14,187 nt of DNA from an uncultured Eubacteriales bacterium (GTDB lineage Bacteria; Bacillota; Clostridia; UMGS1840): assembly GCA_900555525.1 (NCBI GenBank), contig USLP01000006.1, forward strand, positions 1 to 14,187, written 5' to 3'. Below are positions 1-6,479 of the stretch, in pieces. A program made the translations under genes and the position numbers. The notes under the pieces were generated by a model, which had not been told where the DNA came from, did not search any database, and saw nothing but the letters and a program-made list of their open reading frames with translations. Within the stretch, counting starts at the first letter, position 1, and every line of letters begins with the position of its first letter.

Positions 1-393
1 AAAGCAGCGGATGGTGTCGCATATTTAACATTCGGAAAAAGTCGGTTAGCGGCAAACTCAAAGGCCATAGTCAATAAAGATACGGATTTGTCCGTGTCTG
101 ATTTAGAGCATAAAAAAATAGACGATTTATATTTTAGTGCATGTAACACAGCTCACGCAAGTACATATAACATGGTATATGCATTTATGCAGATAACAAC
201 TTATAAACATATAACTGGTTGGGAAGGTGGAACAATATTTGATTATAACACCAAAACTTTGAATGCTGCGCCAAAAAGTCCAACACTGGCTCACGAAATG
301 AAACGTCAGCACACTTGGTACAAATATGTTGAAAAAAAATGGGGCATTCCTGTAAGAGAGAGAACAGGGAAACGTGAATTTTGGGCACCGTAA
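1..393 (+). CDS. C-terminal fragment of probable polymorphic-toxin/Rhs-type protein (5' end off window)
   Basis: The reading frame is open from base 1 to a TAA at 391-393, so at least 130 residues of a larger protein are visible and the true start lies left of the window; an internal TTG at 88 is not needed as a start. The visible part contains FSACNTAH, resembling the cysteine motif (SACNT) of caspase-like and CHAT domains, followed by a Trp/Gly segment (GWEGGTIFDYNTK) and a basic tail ending GKREFWAP. From memory, similar tails close some Clostridial Rhs/WapA-like proteins. The catalytic histidine of a caspase-like fold would lie upstream and cannot be checked. The next gene starts 15 bases downstream behind a strong ribosome binding site and looks like an immunity protein. 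The toxin role is inference; an ordinary peptidase or a surface protein remains possible. Confidence 0.45.
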   Translation, partial: KAADGVAYLTFGKSRLAANSKAIVNKDTDLSVSDLEHKKIDDLYFSACNTAHASTYNMVYAFMQITTYKHITGWEGGTIFDYNTKTLNAAPKSPTLAHEMKRQHTWYKYVEKKWGIPVRERTGKREFWAP

Positions 394-408
394 AAGGAGG
401 AAAAGCTG

Positions 409-837
409 TTGTTTGGAAAAAAATCAAAAATTTTGTTTTTTTGTATCGGCATTATATTATTATCCTTTTTAATATATCTCTTTTCAATAAGCAGAACACT
501 CAATATAAACAGTAAGGAAATATACAAAGTAGAGGTGTTTTTCTTGTCGGGAATGCAGTGCGAGACTACTGACCCCAGTGAAATAAAAAAAATAGTGAAA
601 GCGCTGAACAAAGATAGATACTACAAATTTAAAAATATTGTACTCGGTTCGAGTTGTCCTGATGTATGGGTTACTTTGACATATAGGGACGGAAGCGAAT
701 CGCGGATATTTTACTACGGATTTATAGAAATTGTAGCTTATGGAGAGTATCTTGGAGATAGGTATAAAGTTAATCCATTTATATACCAAAAGTTAGAAAA
801 AATCTGCAATGATGTAAACAAAAAGCAAGAGCCTTGA
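409..837 (+). CDS. Small membrane-anchored protein, candidate immunity protein
   Basis: This 142-residue protein starts at TTG 409, chosen because AAGGAGG lies at 394-400, eight bases upstream; no ATG fits as well. Residues about 7-27 form one hydrophobic helix preceded by lysines, so the protein should be anchored with a short cytoplasmic N-terminus. The remainder is a small soluble domain with alternating beta-like strands, including VWVTLTYRDGSESRIFYYG, and a final helix. I do not recognise a named family with certainty; the architecture resembles small lipoprotein- or TM-anchored immunity-type proteins of Firmicutes. Its tight spacing after the SACNTA protein suggests co-transcription and co-translation, as for toxin/immunity pairs. 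Its stop codon lies inside the left arm of a large hairpin that probably ends the transcript. Confidence 0.65.
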   Translation: MFGKKSKILFFCIGIILLSFLIYLFSISRTLNINSKEIYKVEVFFLSGMQCETTDPSEIKKIVKALNKDRYYKFKNIVLGSSCPDVWVTLTYRDGSESRIFYYGFIEIVAYGEYLGDRYKVNPFIYQKLEKICNDVNKKQEP

Positions 838-892
838 AAAATGCGGAGCAGGCTGTGAGCAAGCTCCCGTCTGCTCCGCCCATTTTCAAGGC
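831..892 (+). terminator. Large hairpin overlapping the stop of the candidate immunity gene
   Basis: Left arm GCCTTGAAAA plus GCGGAGCAG (831-851) pairs with right arm CTGCTCCGC plus TTTTCAAGGC (871-892), about 20 pairs with a small bulge. The loop itself holds a GAGC/GCTC mini-stem. The TGA at 835-837 is in the left arm. A second AT hairpin (ATAAAATC/GATTTTAT, 898-916) and a T-rich stretch follow. It may be a terminator, or a dispersed intergenic repeat that acts as one. Confidence 0.6.
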
Positions 893-973
893 TTCCCATA
901 AAATCAAAGATTTTATCCTTGCTTTTTTCTTCTAATACTTGCAACTCAAAATATTCCTCATGTTCGCACAAAC

Positions 974-1007
974 TTGTAGGGGCAGGGCTCTTAATGCCCG
1001 CCTACAA
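974..1007. repeat. Clostridia-type intergenic hairpin repeat
   Basis: TTGTAGG at 974-980 pairs with CCTACAA at 1001-1007, with GGGC/GCCC-like pairing inside. From memory, this TTGTAGGGGC...GCCCGCCTACAA layout matches a dispersed intergenic repeat common in gut Clostridia. No copy-number check is possible within one window. Confidence 0.45.
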
Positions 1008-1114
1008 ACCGCTTTGCAAATAAAATTTGTACAAGCCTAATATGCAATATAGTTATATATTTGCATATCGCTGAAGACTATATATAAAAAATTTTTGAAA
1101 TTTTAAAAAAATAC

Positions 1115-1143
1115 TTGACGATTTTATAAAAATATAATATAAT
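1115..1143 (+). promoter_or_regulatory. Strong sigma-A-type promoter for regulator cassette
   Basis: TTGACG (1115-1120), a 17-base spacer and a perfect TATAAT (1138-1143). Transcription would begin near 1150, leaving a leader of about 230 nt before the XRE start at 1381. No other comparably good promoter is visible closer to the gene. Confidence 0.7.
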
Positions 1144-1276
1144 ATAATTAAAATGGCAGTTTGGATTGAAATACTGAACTGTTTTTTTATTTTATGTATA
1201 ACTGAAGAATATTTTATAAAAAAATTAAAAAAATTTTTTTGCCTGAATATGCAGTAAATAAGCCTAATTATGAATA

Positions 1277-1296
1277 AGGCAAGTTACAACTTGCCT
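1277..1296. promoter_or_regulatory. Palindrome in leader: operator or attenuator stem
   Basis: GGCAAGTT (1278-1285) and AACTTGCC (1288-1295) are perfect inverted repeats separated by two bases, and the flanking A/T extends the match. A run of seven or more T follows at 1309-1315, thirteen bases on. GCCT at 1262-1265 could pair instead with AGGC at 1277-1280, giving a mutually exclusive fold. It is either a dimeric operator or an attenuator; the sequence alone does not decide. Confidence 0.4.
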
Positions 1297-1380
1297 AACA
1301 GACCATTCTTTTTTTAGAAAAATCGGTTAAAATAATACTATCAAAGAAATTCATATAAGTTATGATTTTGGAGGATAGTT

Positions 1381-1716
1381 ATGGATTATGTTAAAATGGG
1401 AAATGCAATACGTCAAAAAAGAATCAGGTTAAATATGACGCAAGAAGCGCTTTCTGAAATAGTGGGTGTATCAGCGGGTTACTATTCACATATAGAAAAT
1501 GGTGATAAACAACCGAGTTTTAAGGTTTTGGGAAAAATATGCAGTTGTCTGGAACTGGAATTGAGTGAATTGTTTTCCGAAACTTCTGTTACAGACGCAG
1601 AAATCTATGAGAATAAAAATTTAGAAGAAGCGATTTACAAATTAAAGCATTTAGATGAAAAAGAACTGAACTTTGTAATAAATATGATTGACTCGTTAAA
1701 AAAACTAAAGGAATAA
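1381..1716 (+). CDS. XRE-family helix-turn-helix transcriptional regulator
   Basis: A 111-residue protein with an HTH_3 domain over residues about 8-61: IRQKRIRLNMTQEALSE, then the recognition segment VSAGYYSHIENGDKQPS, then ALGK-like helices to SELF. Such proteins bind operator palindromes as dimers and often repress their own promoter; the palindrome at 1277-1296 is a candidate site. The C-terminal 40 residues are a predicted helix (LDEKELNFVINMIDSLKK) likely to aid dimerisation. The ATG has GGAGG at 1370-1374, six bases upstream. It is the first gene of a three-gene unit with a sigma factor and an anti-sigma-like protein; the sigma gene follows after 12 bases. DNA-binding function is secure by family; its targets are unknown. 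Confidence 0.9.
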   Translation: MDYVKMGNAIRQKRIRLNMTQEALSEIVGVSAGYYSHIENGDKQPSFKVLGKICSCLELELSELFSETSVTDAEIYENKNLEEAIYKLKHLDEKELNFVINMIDSLKKLKE

Positions 1717-1728
1717 GGCTGAAAAATT

Positions 1729-2298
1729 ATGTTTGAAAATAATTCAAAAAAAGATATAGATACGAATAATAAAAAACAAAAAGGTGATGATTTACAAAAA
1801 ATACATAGAATTTATGAGAAATATTCTAAAATGATGTATAATGCGGCATTTAAAATTTTAAAAGATAAATCATTGGCGGAAGACGCTGTTCATGATTCGA
1901 TGATTTGTATTTACAATAATTTACACAAAATAGATGAGGGCAATTATTTTGCGACTGCCGCCTTTGTAAGTACGATAAGCCATAATGCTGCACTTGATAT
2001 TTATAATAATAAGATGAATTTGAAATTAGAACCTGAAAGCCTTGAAATTATTGAAGATCTTAAAAACTATGATCCGCTTATACATGTTGTTGAACTTGAA
2101 GATGCTGAATTTGTGAAGCAAAGTATTTTAAAGCTTCCTGTTAAATATCGTGATATTCTAATACATAAGTATTATTTAGATGAGACATATACAGAAATCT
2201 CTAAAATATTTAACATATCAGCGGAAACTGCCCGCAAAAGATTAGAAAGAGCAAAAATACTGCTTAAAAAAACATTGGAAAAGAGGAGAACAAAATGA
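1729..2298 (+). CDS. Sigma-70 family (ECF-like) RNA polymerase sigma factor
   Basis: A 189-residue protein with sigma region 2 at about residues 25-92 (IYEKYSKMMYNAAFKILKD, then AEDAVHDSMICIYNNL) and region 4 at about 135-181 (LPVKYRDILIHKYYLDETY, then EISKIFNISAETARKRLERA). Regions 1 and 3 are absent, as in ECF sigma factors, which direct RNA polymerase to a small set of promoters. The Lys/Asn/Asp-rich first 20 residues lie outside the domain. The ribosome binding site is weak (AAGG about 12 bases upstream), which suggests low expression or coupling to the XRE gene just ahead. The stop overlaps the start of the next gene by ATGA, the usual arrangement for a sigma factor and its anti-sigma factor. 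Target promoters are not evident here. Confidence 0.88.
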   Translation: MFENNSKKDIDTNNKKQKGDDLQKIHRIYEKYSKMMYNAAFKILKDKSLAEDAVHDSMICIYNNLHKIDEGNYFATAAFVSTISHNAALDIYNNKMNLKLEPESLEIIEDLKNYDPLIHVVELEDAEFVKQSILKLPVKYRDILIHKYYLDETYTEISKIFNISAETARKRLERAKILLKKTLEKRRTK

Positions 2299-2969
2299 AT
2301 AATGATGAAAAATTTGAAAATTTATTAAGATATTCTGTTGGTTTAGCCTCTGAAGAGCTTGTTGAAGAGTATGATACAGACGAAAAAATAGAATTTTCGG
2401 AACAACACCGAAAAAAAATGGATTCATTTTTTGAAAAAGTGAAGCGAAATGAAAGAAAAAAGCGGTTTATCGTTTATAGTAAAAGAGCGGCAATGTTTCT
2501 TGTAATTATATTATCTGTTGCAAGCATTTCTGTTATGAGTGTTAGAGCATGGCGTGTGAAATTTCTTAATTTTGTTATGCAAATAACGGAAACGAATACT
2601 GAAATAAAGTATGAAGATAATAAAAATCATGAAACATATGCATCAGATGAAATTTCATTAAATTATATACCGGATGGATTTAAATTAACAGACAAGCGTG
2701 CAACTGAAAATTCGTTAATGCTTAATTTTGAAAAAGACGATTATTTTTTTAGATTAAGAATAAAAAAGGATCAATCAATTAAAAATATTGATACTGAAAA
2801 TTCAGAGTGGGAACGTATAAAAATAAACGAAAATGAAGGGTTTTTCAATTATAAAAATAAAGAAATTACGATAAATTGGTCGGATTCGGATTTTTCGTAT
2901 ACTTATTCTTTAATGGGAAATCTTGATAAAGAAAGTATGATAAAGATAGCACAGAATATTGAAAAATAA
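2295..2969 (+). CDS. Anti-sigma-like membrane protein with DUF4367 C-terminus
   Basis: This 224-residue protein has an N-terminal cytoplasmic part (residues 1-64), one membrane helix at about 65-83 (AAMFLVIILSVASISVMSV) and an extracytoplasmic domain of about 130 residues. The tail (YIPDGFKL, then FRLRIKKD, IDTEN, a Trp-containing strand and a final helix MIKIAQNIEK) matches DUF4367 as I know it, a domain often encoded next to ECF sigma genes in Clostridia. The ATG overlaps the sigma stop by four bases, indicating translational coupling and a fixed ratio. Likely role: hold the sigma factor at the membrane until an outside signal releases it. No zinc-binding His/Cys anti-sigma motif is seen in the N-terminal part, so the binding mode is uncertain. 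Confidence 0.8.
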   Translation: MNNDEKFENLLRYSVGLASEELVEEYDTDEKIEFSEQHRKKMDSFFEKVKRNERKKRFIVYSKRAAMFLVIILSVASISVMSVRAWRVKFLNFVMQITETNTEIKYEDNKNHETYASDEISLNYIPDGFKLTDKRATENSLMLNFEKDDYFFRLRIKKDQSIKNIDTENSEWERIKINENEGFFNYKNKEITINWSDSDFSYTYSLMGNLDKESMIKIAQNIEK

Positions 2970-2971
2970 TA

Positions 2972-3003
2972 TTAAGGTCGGGAGAGAAATTTCCCGACCT
3001 TAA
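2972..3003. terminator. Bidirectional terminator between converging units
   Basis: TTAAGGTCGGGA (2972-2983) and TCCCGACCTTAA (2992-3003) form a perfect 12-bp stem with an 8-base loop. It lies three bases after the DUF4367 stop, and the peptidase stop (3000-3002) is in its right arm. On the - strand it is followed by a T-rich tract, so it best suits the transfer operon but may serve both. Confidence 0.8.
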
Positions 3004-5183
3004 TAACAGTTTGGTCTTGCCGCAAAACCGAAGCCACTGTTTGTTGTGATGACGACATTATTCCTGCCGCTTGATGAGTGGATAACAAGAATGTTTCCGG
3101 CAGCGTCCTTTCCGGCAACGATTCCGACATGAGATAAATCACCGTAAAAGGCTAAATCCCCAGCTTGAGCACTGCTCCAAGATATTCGGCTGCACTTTGC
3201 GATTTGTCCTTGCGTTCCGTGTCCGATTTGCGAAGCATTAAATCCCGAATTGATAAAACTCCAAGTAACAAACCCCGAACAGTCAAGCCCGAAAGGTCTT
3301 TTTGTCCCGGTTGTTTTACTGCCCTCCGCCGATACTGTTTTCAGCTTGCCCCATTCTGAGTCCCAGCCGATAGCAGACGATTTACCGCCCCAAAAGTAAT
3401 TCACCTTGCCTACAAGCGAGCAGGCGGCTTTTATAACCTTCTTTCGCTCCGCTGATAAACTGTCAGGTAAGTTTTTCAAAATATCCTGTGCGGTTGCGTC
3501 TGACACTGCGAGCGACTGCGCTGCGGAAATCAGCACCTCATCTTGTTCCAAAAGCGTATCGAGCGCTTCCTGTTGCTTGCGTGTGAAATTATGCTGTGAA
3601 ATCATATCCTCTTTTGTTTTCGCTGTAATTGTAATATACACAACCTTTTCATTGGTATCACCGCTTGCAACCGTTTCTGTGCGTGAGGTTATTTCGTGCA
3701 TATCCCAAAACACATCTTTGAGCTTTTGTTTTTTATCTTCTGTAATGACAACAACATCTTCGACTGTATCATCTTCCGCACCTGCAACTTTTGTTGCAAA
3801 TACGGCGAGCACCAAATCCCAATTTGCCTGTTCACCGATAATTTCACTGCGGTCTGCGGCTGCGGCATTTTCTATGTCATCGAGTTTGTTTGAAAGTTCC
3901 ATATTGCACTCGGCAACGATAGCTGAAATTGGAATACTGTCATTATCCGCCGCTTCATCGGAAATGAAGATACCGAAAGGGCTTGCGGCTATTGCCGCTT
4001 TTTTCGTGATTTCCTTTTGCGTCTTTGCCGCCCGTTTTGCTGATTTAACAGCTTTTTTCTTTGCAGACTTGCCGACATAGGAATTACCCGTTTTCACGGC
4101 TTTGTTTGTGCCTTTCAAAAGACTGTCTTTTGTCTTAACCGCCTTTTTTGTCCCAGTTGATACATTTCGGGTAACGGTATGAGTATTTTGCTTTGGCATT
4201 GTTTTTGCCCTCTCCGGTGTTTTTATGAGGTCGGACGGAGCTTTGCCGTGCGAGCGTATGTAGCTTTCTTTTGTTTTCGGCATAGATTTTGAGAGGAAAG
4301 AAGTATCAAGCATATTTTCTGAATTAACATTTGGTGATGATATATCACTCTTGATAAACTCCGCATTTGTTTTTGGCATATTTTCGTTATGTATAGGCAT
4401 ATCCGAAGTATGATTTTGCCGAGCTGTCTTTTCAGCTTCAGCTTTTGTTTTCAGTTTTTCCGAAACATATTTTTTCCGTGCGTCCTTTATGGCTTGCTCT
4501 TTGGTTTTGGGTGTGGGAGCAGAGGAAACAGAGGTACCCACTCTTGTTTTCGGAGCAATTTCGCTCGGTTTTTGCTTGATACCGTTCTTAACTTCGGCGG
4601 TTTTGTGCTGTTTTATGTAATTAGCCTTTGTTTTAACCGTATCCGCTGATTTTTCCGGCATATCCGCTTTCTGCGACTTCATATATGCTTCCTTGGTCTT
4701 AACCTGTGCGGTAGATTTGCTCTGCACTTTTGAAGCATTTTCGGGTGCAGATGTTTTATGCTCCGCTTGTATGCTCTCTTTTGTTTTCGGAGCATTGTTC
4801 GGCTGCTTGGGTGTGTTCTGCACCTCTGAAATGTTGTCATTTTGAGGTGTGGGCGGTGTATCTGCATTTTGATTTTGCCTTGTTTTCATTTGCTGGCGGT
4901 GTTGCTTTAACTTGCTTTCCGCAAAACGCTTGCCTTTTTGGTAAACAGTATCAACGGCGGAGTAGTAGGTGTTTTCAACCTGTTCAGTTGCTTCAACTTC
5001 TGCTCGCTGCGGCTGTTCCGACTGCCGTGTGTCAAGCTGCTTATCTATGGTATTTTTGATAAGTACATCTTTTGACACGGTTTTAATATCCTTGATCGCT
5101 TCTTTTGCAAAGCGGTCTGTGGCTTTCGGGGCATTATGAACAGCCTTAGTGGTTGTTTTCGGCTTTGTCTTTATATCTTTCAA
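3000..5183 (-). CDS. CD1107-type mobile-element protein with C-terminal NlpC/P60 (C40) peptidase domain
   Basis: A 727-residue protein. Residues 1-400 are a Lys/Gln/Thr-rich, low-complexity region with at least six degenerate copies of a KTKE-x-YIK-x-H motif (near 133, 162, 184, 225, 270, 302, 350). Residues 401-580 are a mixed helical domain starting SPFGIFISDE. Residues about 580-727 are an NlpC/P60 fold with DCSGFV (Cys635), LSHVGIV (His685) and His702 as likely catalytic residues. Such enzymes cut peptidoglycan stem peptides to let a type IV secretion channel through the wall. The TTG start follows GAGGTG by seven bases. Family members as I recall them carry a membrane helix just before SPFGIF; here only about 11 apolar residues remain. 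In the usual order it follows virB4, but here it is separated from it by a GGDEF gene and a toxin-antitoxin insert. Confidence 0.85.
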   Translation of the reverse strand: MKDIKTKPKTTTKAVHNAPKATDRFAKEAIKDIKTVSKDVLIKNTIDKQLDTRQSEQPQRAEVEATEQVENTYYSAVDTVYQKGKRFAESKLKQHRQQMKTRQNQNADTPPTPQNDNISEVQNTPKQPNNAPKTKESIQAEHKTSAPENASKVQSKSTAQVKTKEAYMKSQKADMPEKSADTVKTKANYIKQHKTAEVKNGIKQKPSEIAPKTRVGTSVSSAPTPKTKEQAIKDARKKYVSEKLKTKAEAEKTARQNHTSDMPIHNENMPKTNAEFIKSDISSPNVNSENMLDTSFLSKSMPKTKESYIRSHGKAPSDLIKTPERAKTMPKQNTHTVTRNVSTGTKKAVKTKDSLLKGTNKAVKTGNSYVGKSAKKKAVKSAKRAAKTQKEITKKAAIAASPFGIFISDEAADNDSIPISAIVAECNMELSNKLDDIENAAAADRSEIIGEQANWDLVLAVFATKVAGAEDDTVEDVVVITEDKKQKLKDVFWDMHEITSRTETVASGDTNEKVVYITITAKTKEDMISQHNFTRKQQEALDTLLEQDEVLISAAQSLAVSDATAQDILKNLPDSLSAERKKVIKAACSLVGKVNYFWGGKSSAIGWDSEWGKLKTVSAEGSKTTGTKRPFGLDCSGFVTWSFINSGFNASQIGHGTQGQIAKCSRISWSSAQAGDLAFYGDLSHVGIVAGKDAAGNILVIHSSSGRNNVVITTNSGFGFAARPNCY

Positions 5184-5232
5184 GTGTTATCACCTCTGCT
5201 TAAAAAAATTTTTAGAAATTTCGTGTAATGTA

Positions 5233-5261
5233 TTGATTTTTTCGTGCAAATAGCGTATAAT
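5233..5261 (+). promoter_or_regulatory. Promoter of the toxin-antitoxin operon
   Basis: TTGATT (5233-5238), a 17-base spacer and TATAAT (5256-5261) sit 30 bases before the antitoxin ATG. It points away from the peptidase gene, whose TTG start is only 50 bases to the left on the other strand. Confidence 0.75.
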
Positions 5262-5291
5262 ATATATAGCAGTACGAAAGGAGATGTTTTT

Positions 5292-5573
5292 ATGGCACAT
5301 TCTAAAGCGACAAATATTAGTATCCGTATGGATTCGGACTTAAAAGCACAAGCCGACATACTTTTTAACGAGCTTGGTATGAACATTTCTACCGCATTTA
5401 ACATCTTTGTAAGGCAATCACTTCGTGACGGTAAAATTCCTTTTGAAATTTCCCTCAACCGGCCGAACGCAGAAACACTTGCTGCTATGCGTGAAGCGGA
5501 AAGGATTGCAAAGGATCCGTCTGTCAAAGGCTACACTGATTTAGACAAGATGTTTGAGGATTTATCCAAATGA
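5292..5573 (+). CDS. RelB/DinJ-family antitoxin
   Basis: A 93-residue protein starting at ATG 5292, with AAAGGAG at 5277-5283; the longer open frame from 5244 overlaps the promoter and is rejected. The N-terminal ribbon-helix-helix (residues about 5-50) reads NISIRMDSDLKAQADILF, then LGMNISTAFNIFVRQSL, the hallmark of RelB/DinJ antitoxins, which dimerise, bind the operon's operator and repress it. The C-terminal half, with ETLAAMREAERIAKDPS and YTDLDKMFEDL, is the flexible part that wraps and blocks the toxin. It overlaps the downstream toxin gene by ATGA, so both are made in coupled fashion with antitoxin first. AT-richness is similar to that of the neighbouring element genes. Confidence 0.93.
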   Translation: MAHSKATNISIRMDSDLKAQADILFNELGMNISTAFNIFVRQSLRDGKIPFEISLNRPNAETLAAMREAERIAKDPSVKGYTDLDKMFEDLSK

Positions 5574-5860
5574 AAGAAGTAAAATACACTGTCAAATGGA
5601 CTACCAAATTCAAAAAAGATTATAAGCTGGCATTAAAACGAAATCTTGATATTGAGAAACTGAAAAACATTGTAGAAAAACTCGCAAACGGTGAAAAACT
5701 GCCTGATGAAAATTATGATCACCCTTTGGGCGGAAATTGGGCAGGGCATCGTGAATGCCATATTGAGCCGGACTGGTTGCTCGTGTATTTCTACGAAAAA
5801 GATGTTTTGGTTTTAACTCTTGCAAGAACGGGGACGCACAGCGACTTATTCGGCAAATAG
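5570..5860 (+). CDS. YafQ-family mRNA interferase toxin
   Basis: A 96-residue RelE-superfamily toxin of the YafQ branch. Visible family motifs are the basic N-terminal helices (WTTKFKKDYKLALKR), LPDENYDHPL, then GHRECHIEPDWLLVYFYE, and the C-terminal LARTGTHSDLFGK whose His corresponds to the catalytic histidine of E. coli YafQ. These toxins enter the ribosomal A site and cut mRNA, halting growth when the antitoxin is lost. All expected active-site features appear intact. The start overlaps the antitoxin stop by four bases and has no independent ribosome binding site of note. With its own promoter and terminator the pair is a self-contained module set into the transfer region on the opposite strand, where it would favour element retention. 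Confidence 0.93.
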   Translation: MKEVKYTVKWTTKFKKDYKLALKRNLDIEKLKNIVEKLANGEKLPDENYDHPLGGNWAGHRECHIEPDWLLVYFYEKDVLVLTLARTGTHSDLFGK

Positions 5861-5866
5861 CTTTTT

Positions 5867-5896
5867 CGGGACGGCTAATTTTACCGTCCCGTTTTT
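5867..5896 (+). terminator. Intrinsic terminator of the toxin-antitoxin operon
   Basis: CGGGACGG (5867-5874) pairs perfectly with CCGTCCCG (5884-5891), followed by TTTTT (5892-5896). It begins six bases after the toxin stop. On the opposite strand no T-run follows, so it serves the + strand unit. Confidence 0.88.
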
Positions 5897-5900
5897 CTGT

Positions 5901-6383
5901 TTATTTACTCTTTTTATCCTTATACATTTTCTCATCGGCACGGCAGATTATATCGTAAATGCTCTTACTGTATTTTTCGTGGAATCTTGAATAGCCTATC
6001 GAAACAGACAGGTTATACAGTTTTTCATTATTGATAAAATATATCGTGTCCTTAAATTGCGATATATACGGCAGCACATTACTTTCTGATATGCAGACAA
6101 ACTCATCACTGCCGATACGGTAAATATCCGCTTTTGTTCCGATAGTATCTCTGAGTGCCTTTGCAACAGTCTTTATTGCGTCATCACCGCAAAAATGCCC
6201 GTAGCTGTCGTTTATCTCTTTCAAGCCGTTTACATCAACGACAATAATCGTGATGCGTGAAATGTTTGCGTTAGGCTTTCGGAGCTTTTTCAAGCGTTCC
6301 TCATAGGCGTTGCGATTTTGCACTTCGGTCATACTGTCGGTATAGGCAAGCTCAAATAATTTTTCTGTCATTTTGTTTTTCAT
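5901..6383 (-). CDS. Stand-alone GGDEF-domain protein (putative diguanylate cyclase)
   Basis: About 160 residues from ATG 6383, chosen because AAAGGAAAG lies nine bases upstream; the longer frame to 6434 adds residues with no domain support. The protein is almost only a GGDEF domain: LAYTDSMTEVQNRNAYEERL, the metal- and nucleotide-binding segment DVNGLKEINDSYGHFCGDDA, the signature as RIGSDEF, and the end motif ADEKMYKDKK. Diguanylate cyclases make cyclic di-GMP from two GTP. The second Gly of GGDEF is Ser, which some active enzymes tolerate. The position of an inhibitory RxxD site reads TKAD, so no I-site is seen. There is no membrane segment or sensor domain. It lies in the transfer operon between virB4 and the wall peptidase. 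Activity is inferred. Confidence 0.85.
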   Translation of the reverse strand: MKNKMTEKLFELAYTDSMTEVQNRNAYEERLKKLRKPNANISRITIIVVDVNGLKEINDSYGHFCGDDAIKTVAKALRDTIGTKADIYRIGSDEFVCISESNVLPYISQFKDTIYFINNEKLYNLSVSIGYSRFHEKYSKSIYDIICRADEKMYKDKKSK

Positions 6384-6454
6384 AAATTGTCTTTCCTTTC
6401 TGTGTTTTGGGTATGAAAAAAGAGGCTGTAGCAATACGCACAGACCGCATAAAG

Positions 6455-6479
6455 CAAAAAAATACCGATATAACGGTAT
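6455..6479 (-). terminator. Hairpin plus T-run in the leader of the GGDEF gene
   Basis: Read on the - strand, ATACCG and CGGTAT (6462-6479) form a 6-bp stem with a 6-base loop, followed by seven T. It lies about 75 bases before the GGDEF start, so it would act as an attenuator or as a second terminator of upstream transcription. Confidence 0.45.

Larger units (their letters stand above)
838..1380. other. 543-base intergenic region with hairpins, repeat, promoter and leader
   Basis: There is no convincing gene here. In order it holds the right part of the 831-892 hairpin, an AT hairpin (898-916), the 974-1007 repeat, an imperfect inverted repeat around ATATGCAA/TTTGCATAT (1040-1068), a strong promoter (1115-1143), and an AT-rich leader with a palindrome (1277-1296) ahead of the XRE regulator. 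Confidence 0.6.

Noticed and set aside
738..971. 77-codon - strand frame across the hairpin at 831-892
   Set aside because: It lies on a repeat-like hairpin and runs back into the immunity-like gene; no ribosome binding site or domain supports it.
3406..4080. 224-codon + strand frame
   Set aside because: It is the antisense of the NlpC/P60 gene, Ser/Cys-rich as expected of a shadow, with no supported start.
5244..5291. Longer antitoxin start at 5244
   Set aside because: It would lie within the promoter; ATG 5292 has AAAGGAG and gives the normal RelB/DinJ N-terminus.
6384..6434. N-terminal extension of the GGDEF protein to 6434
   Set aside because: The added residues match no domain, and the AAAGGAAAG site fits the ATG at 6383.
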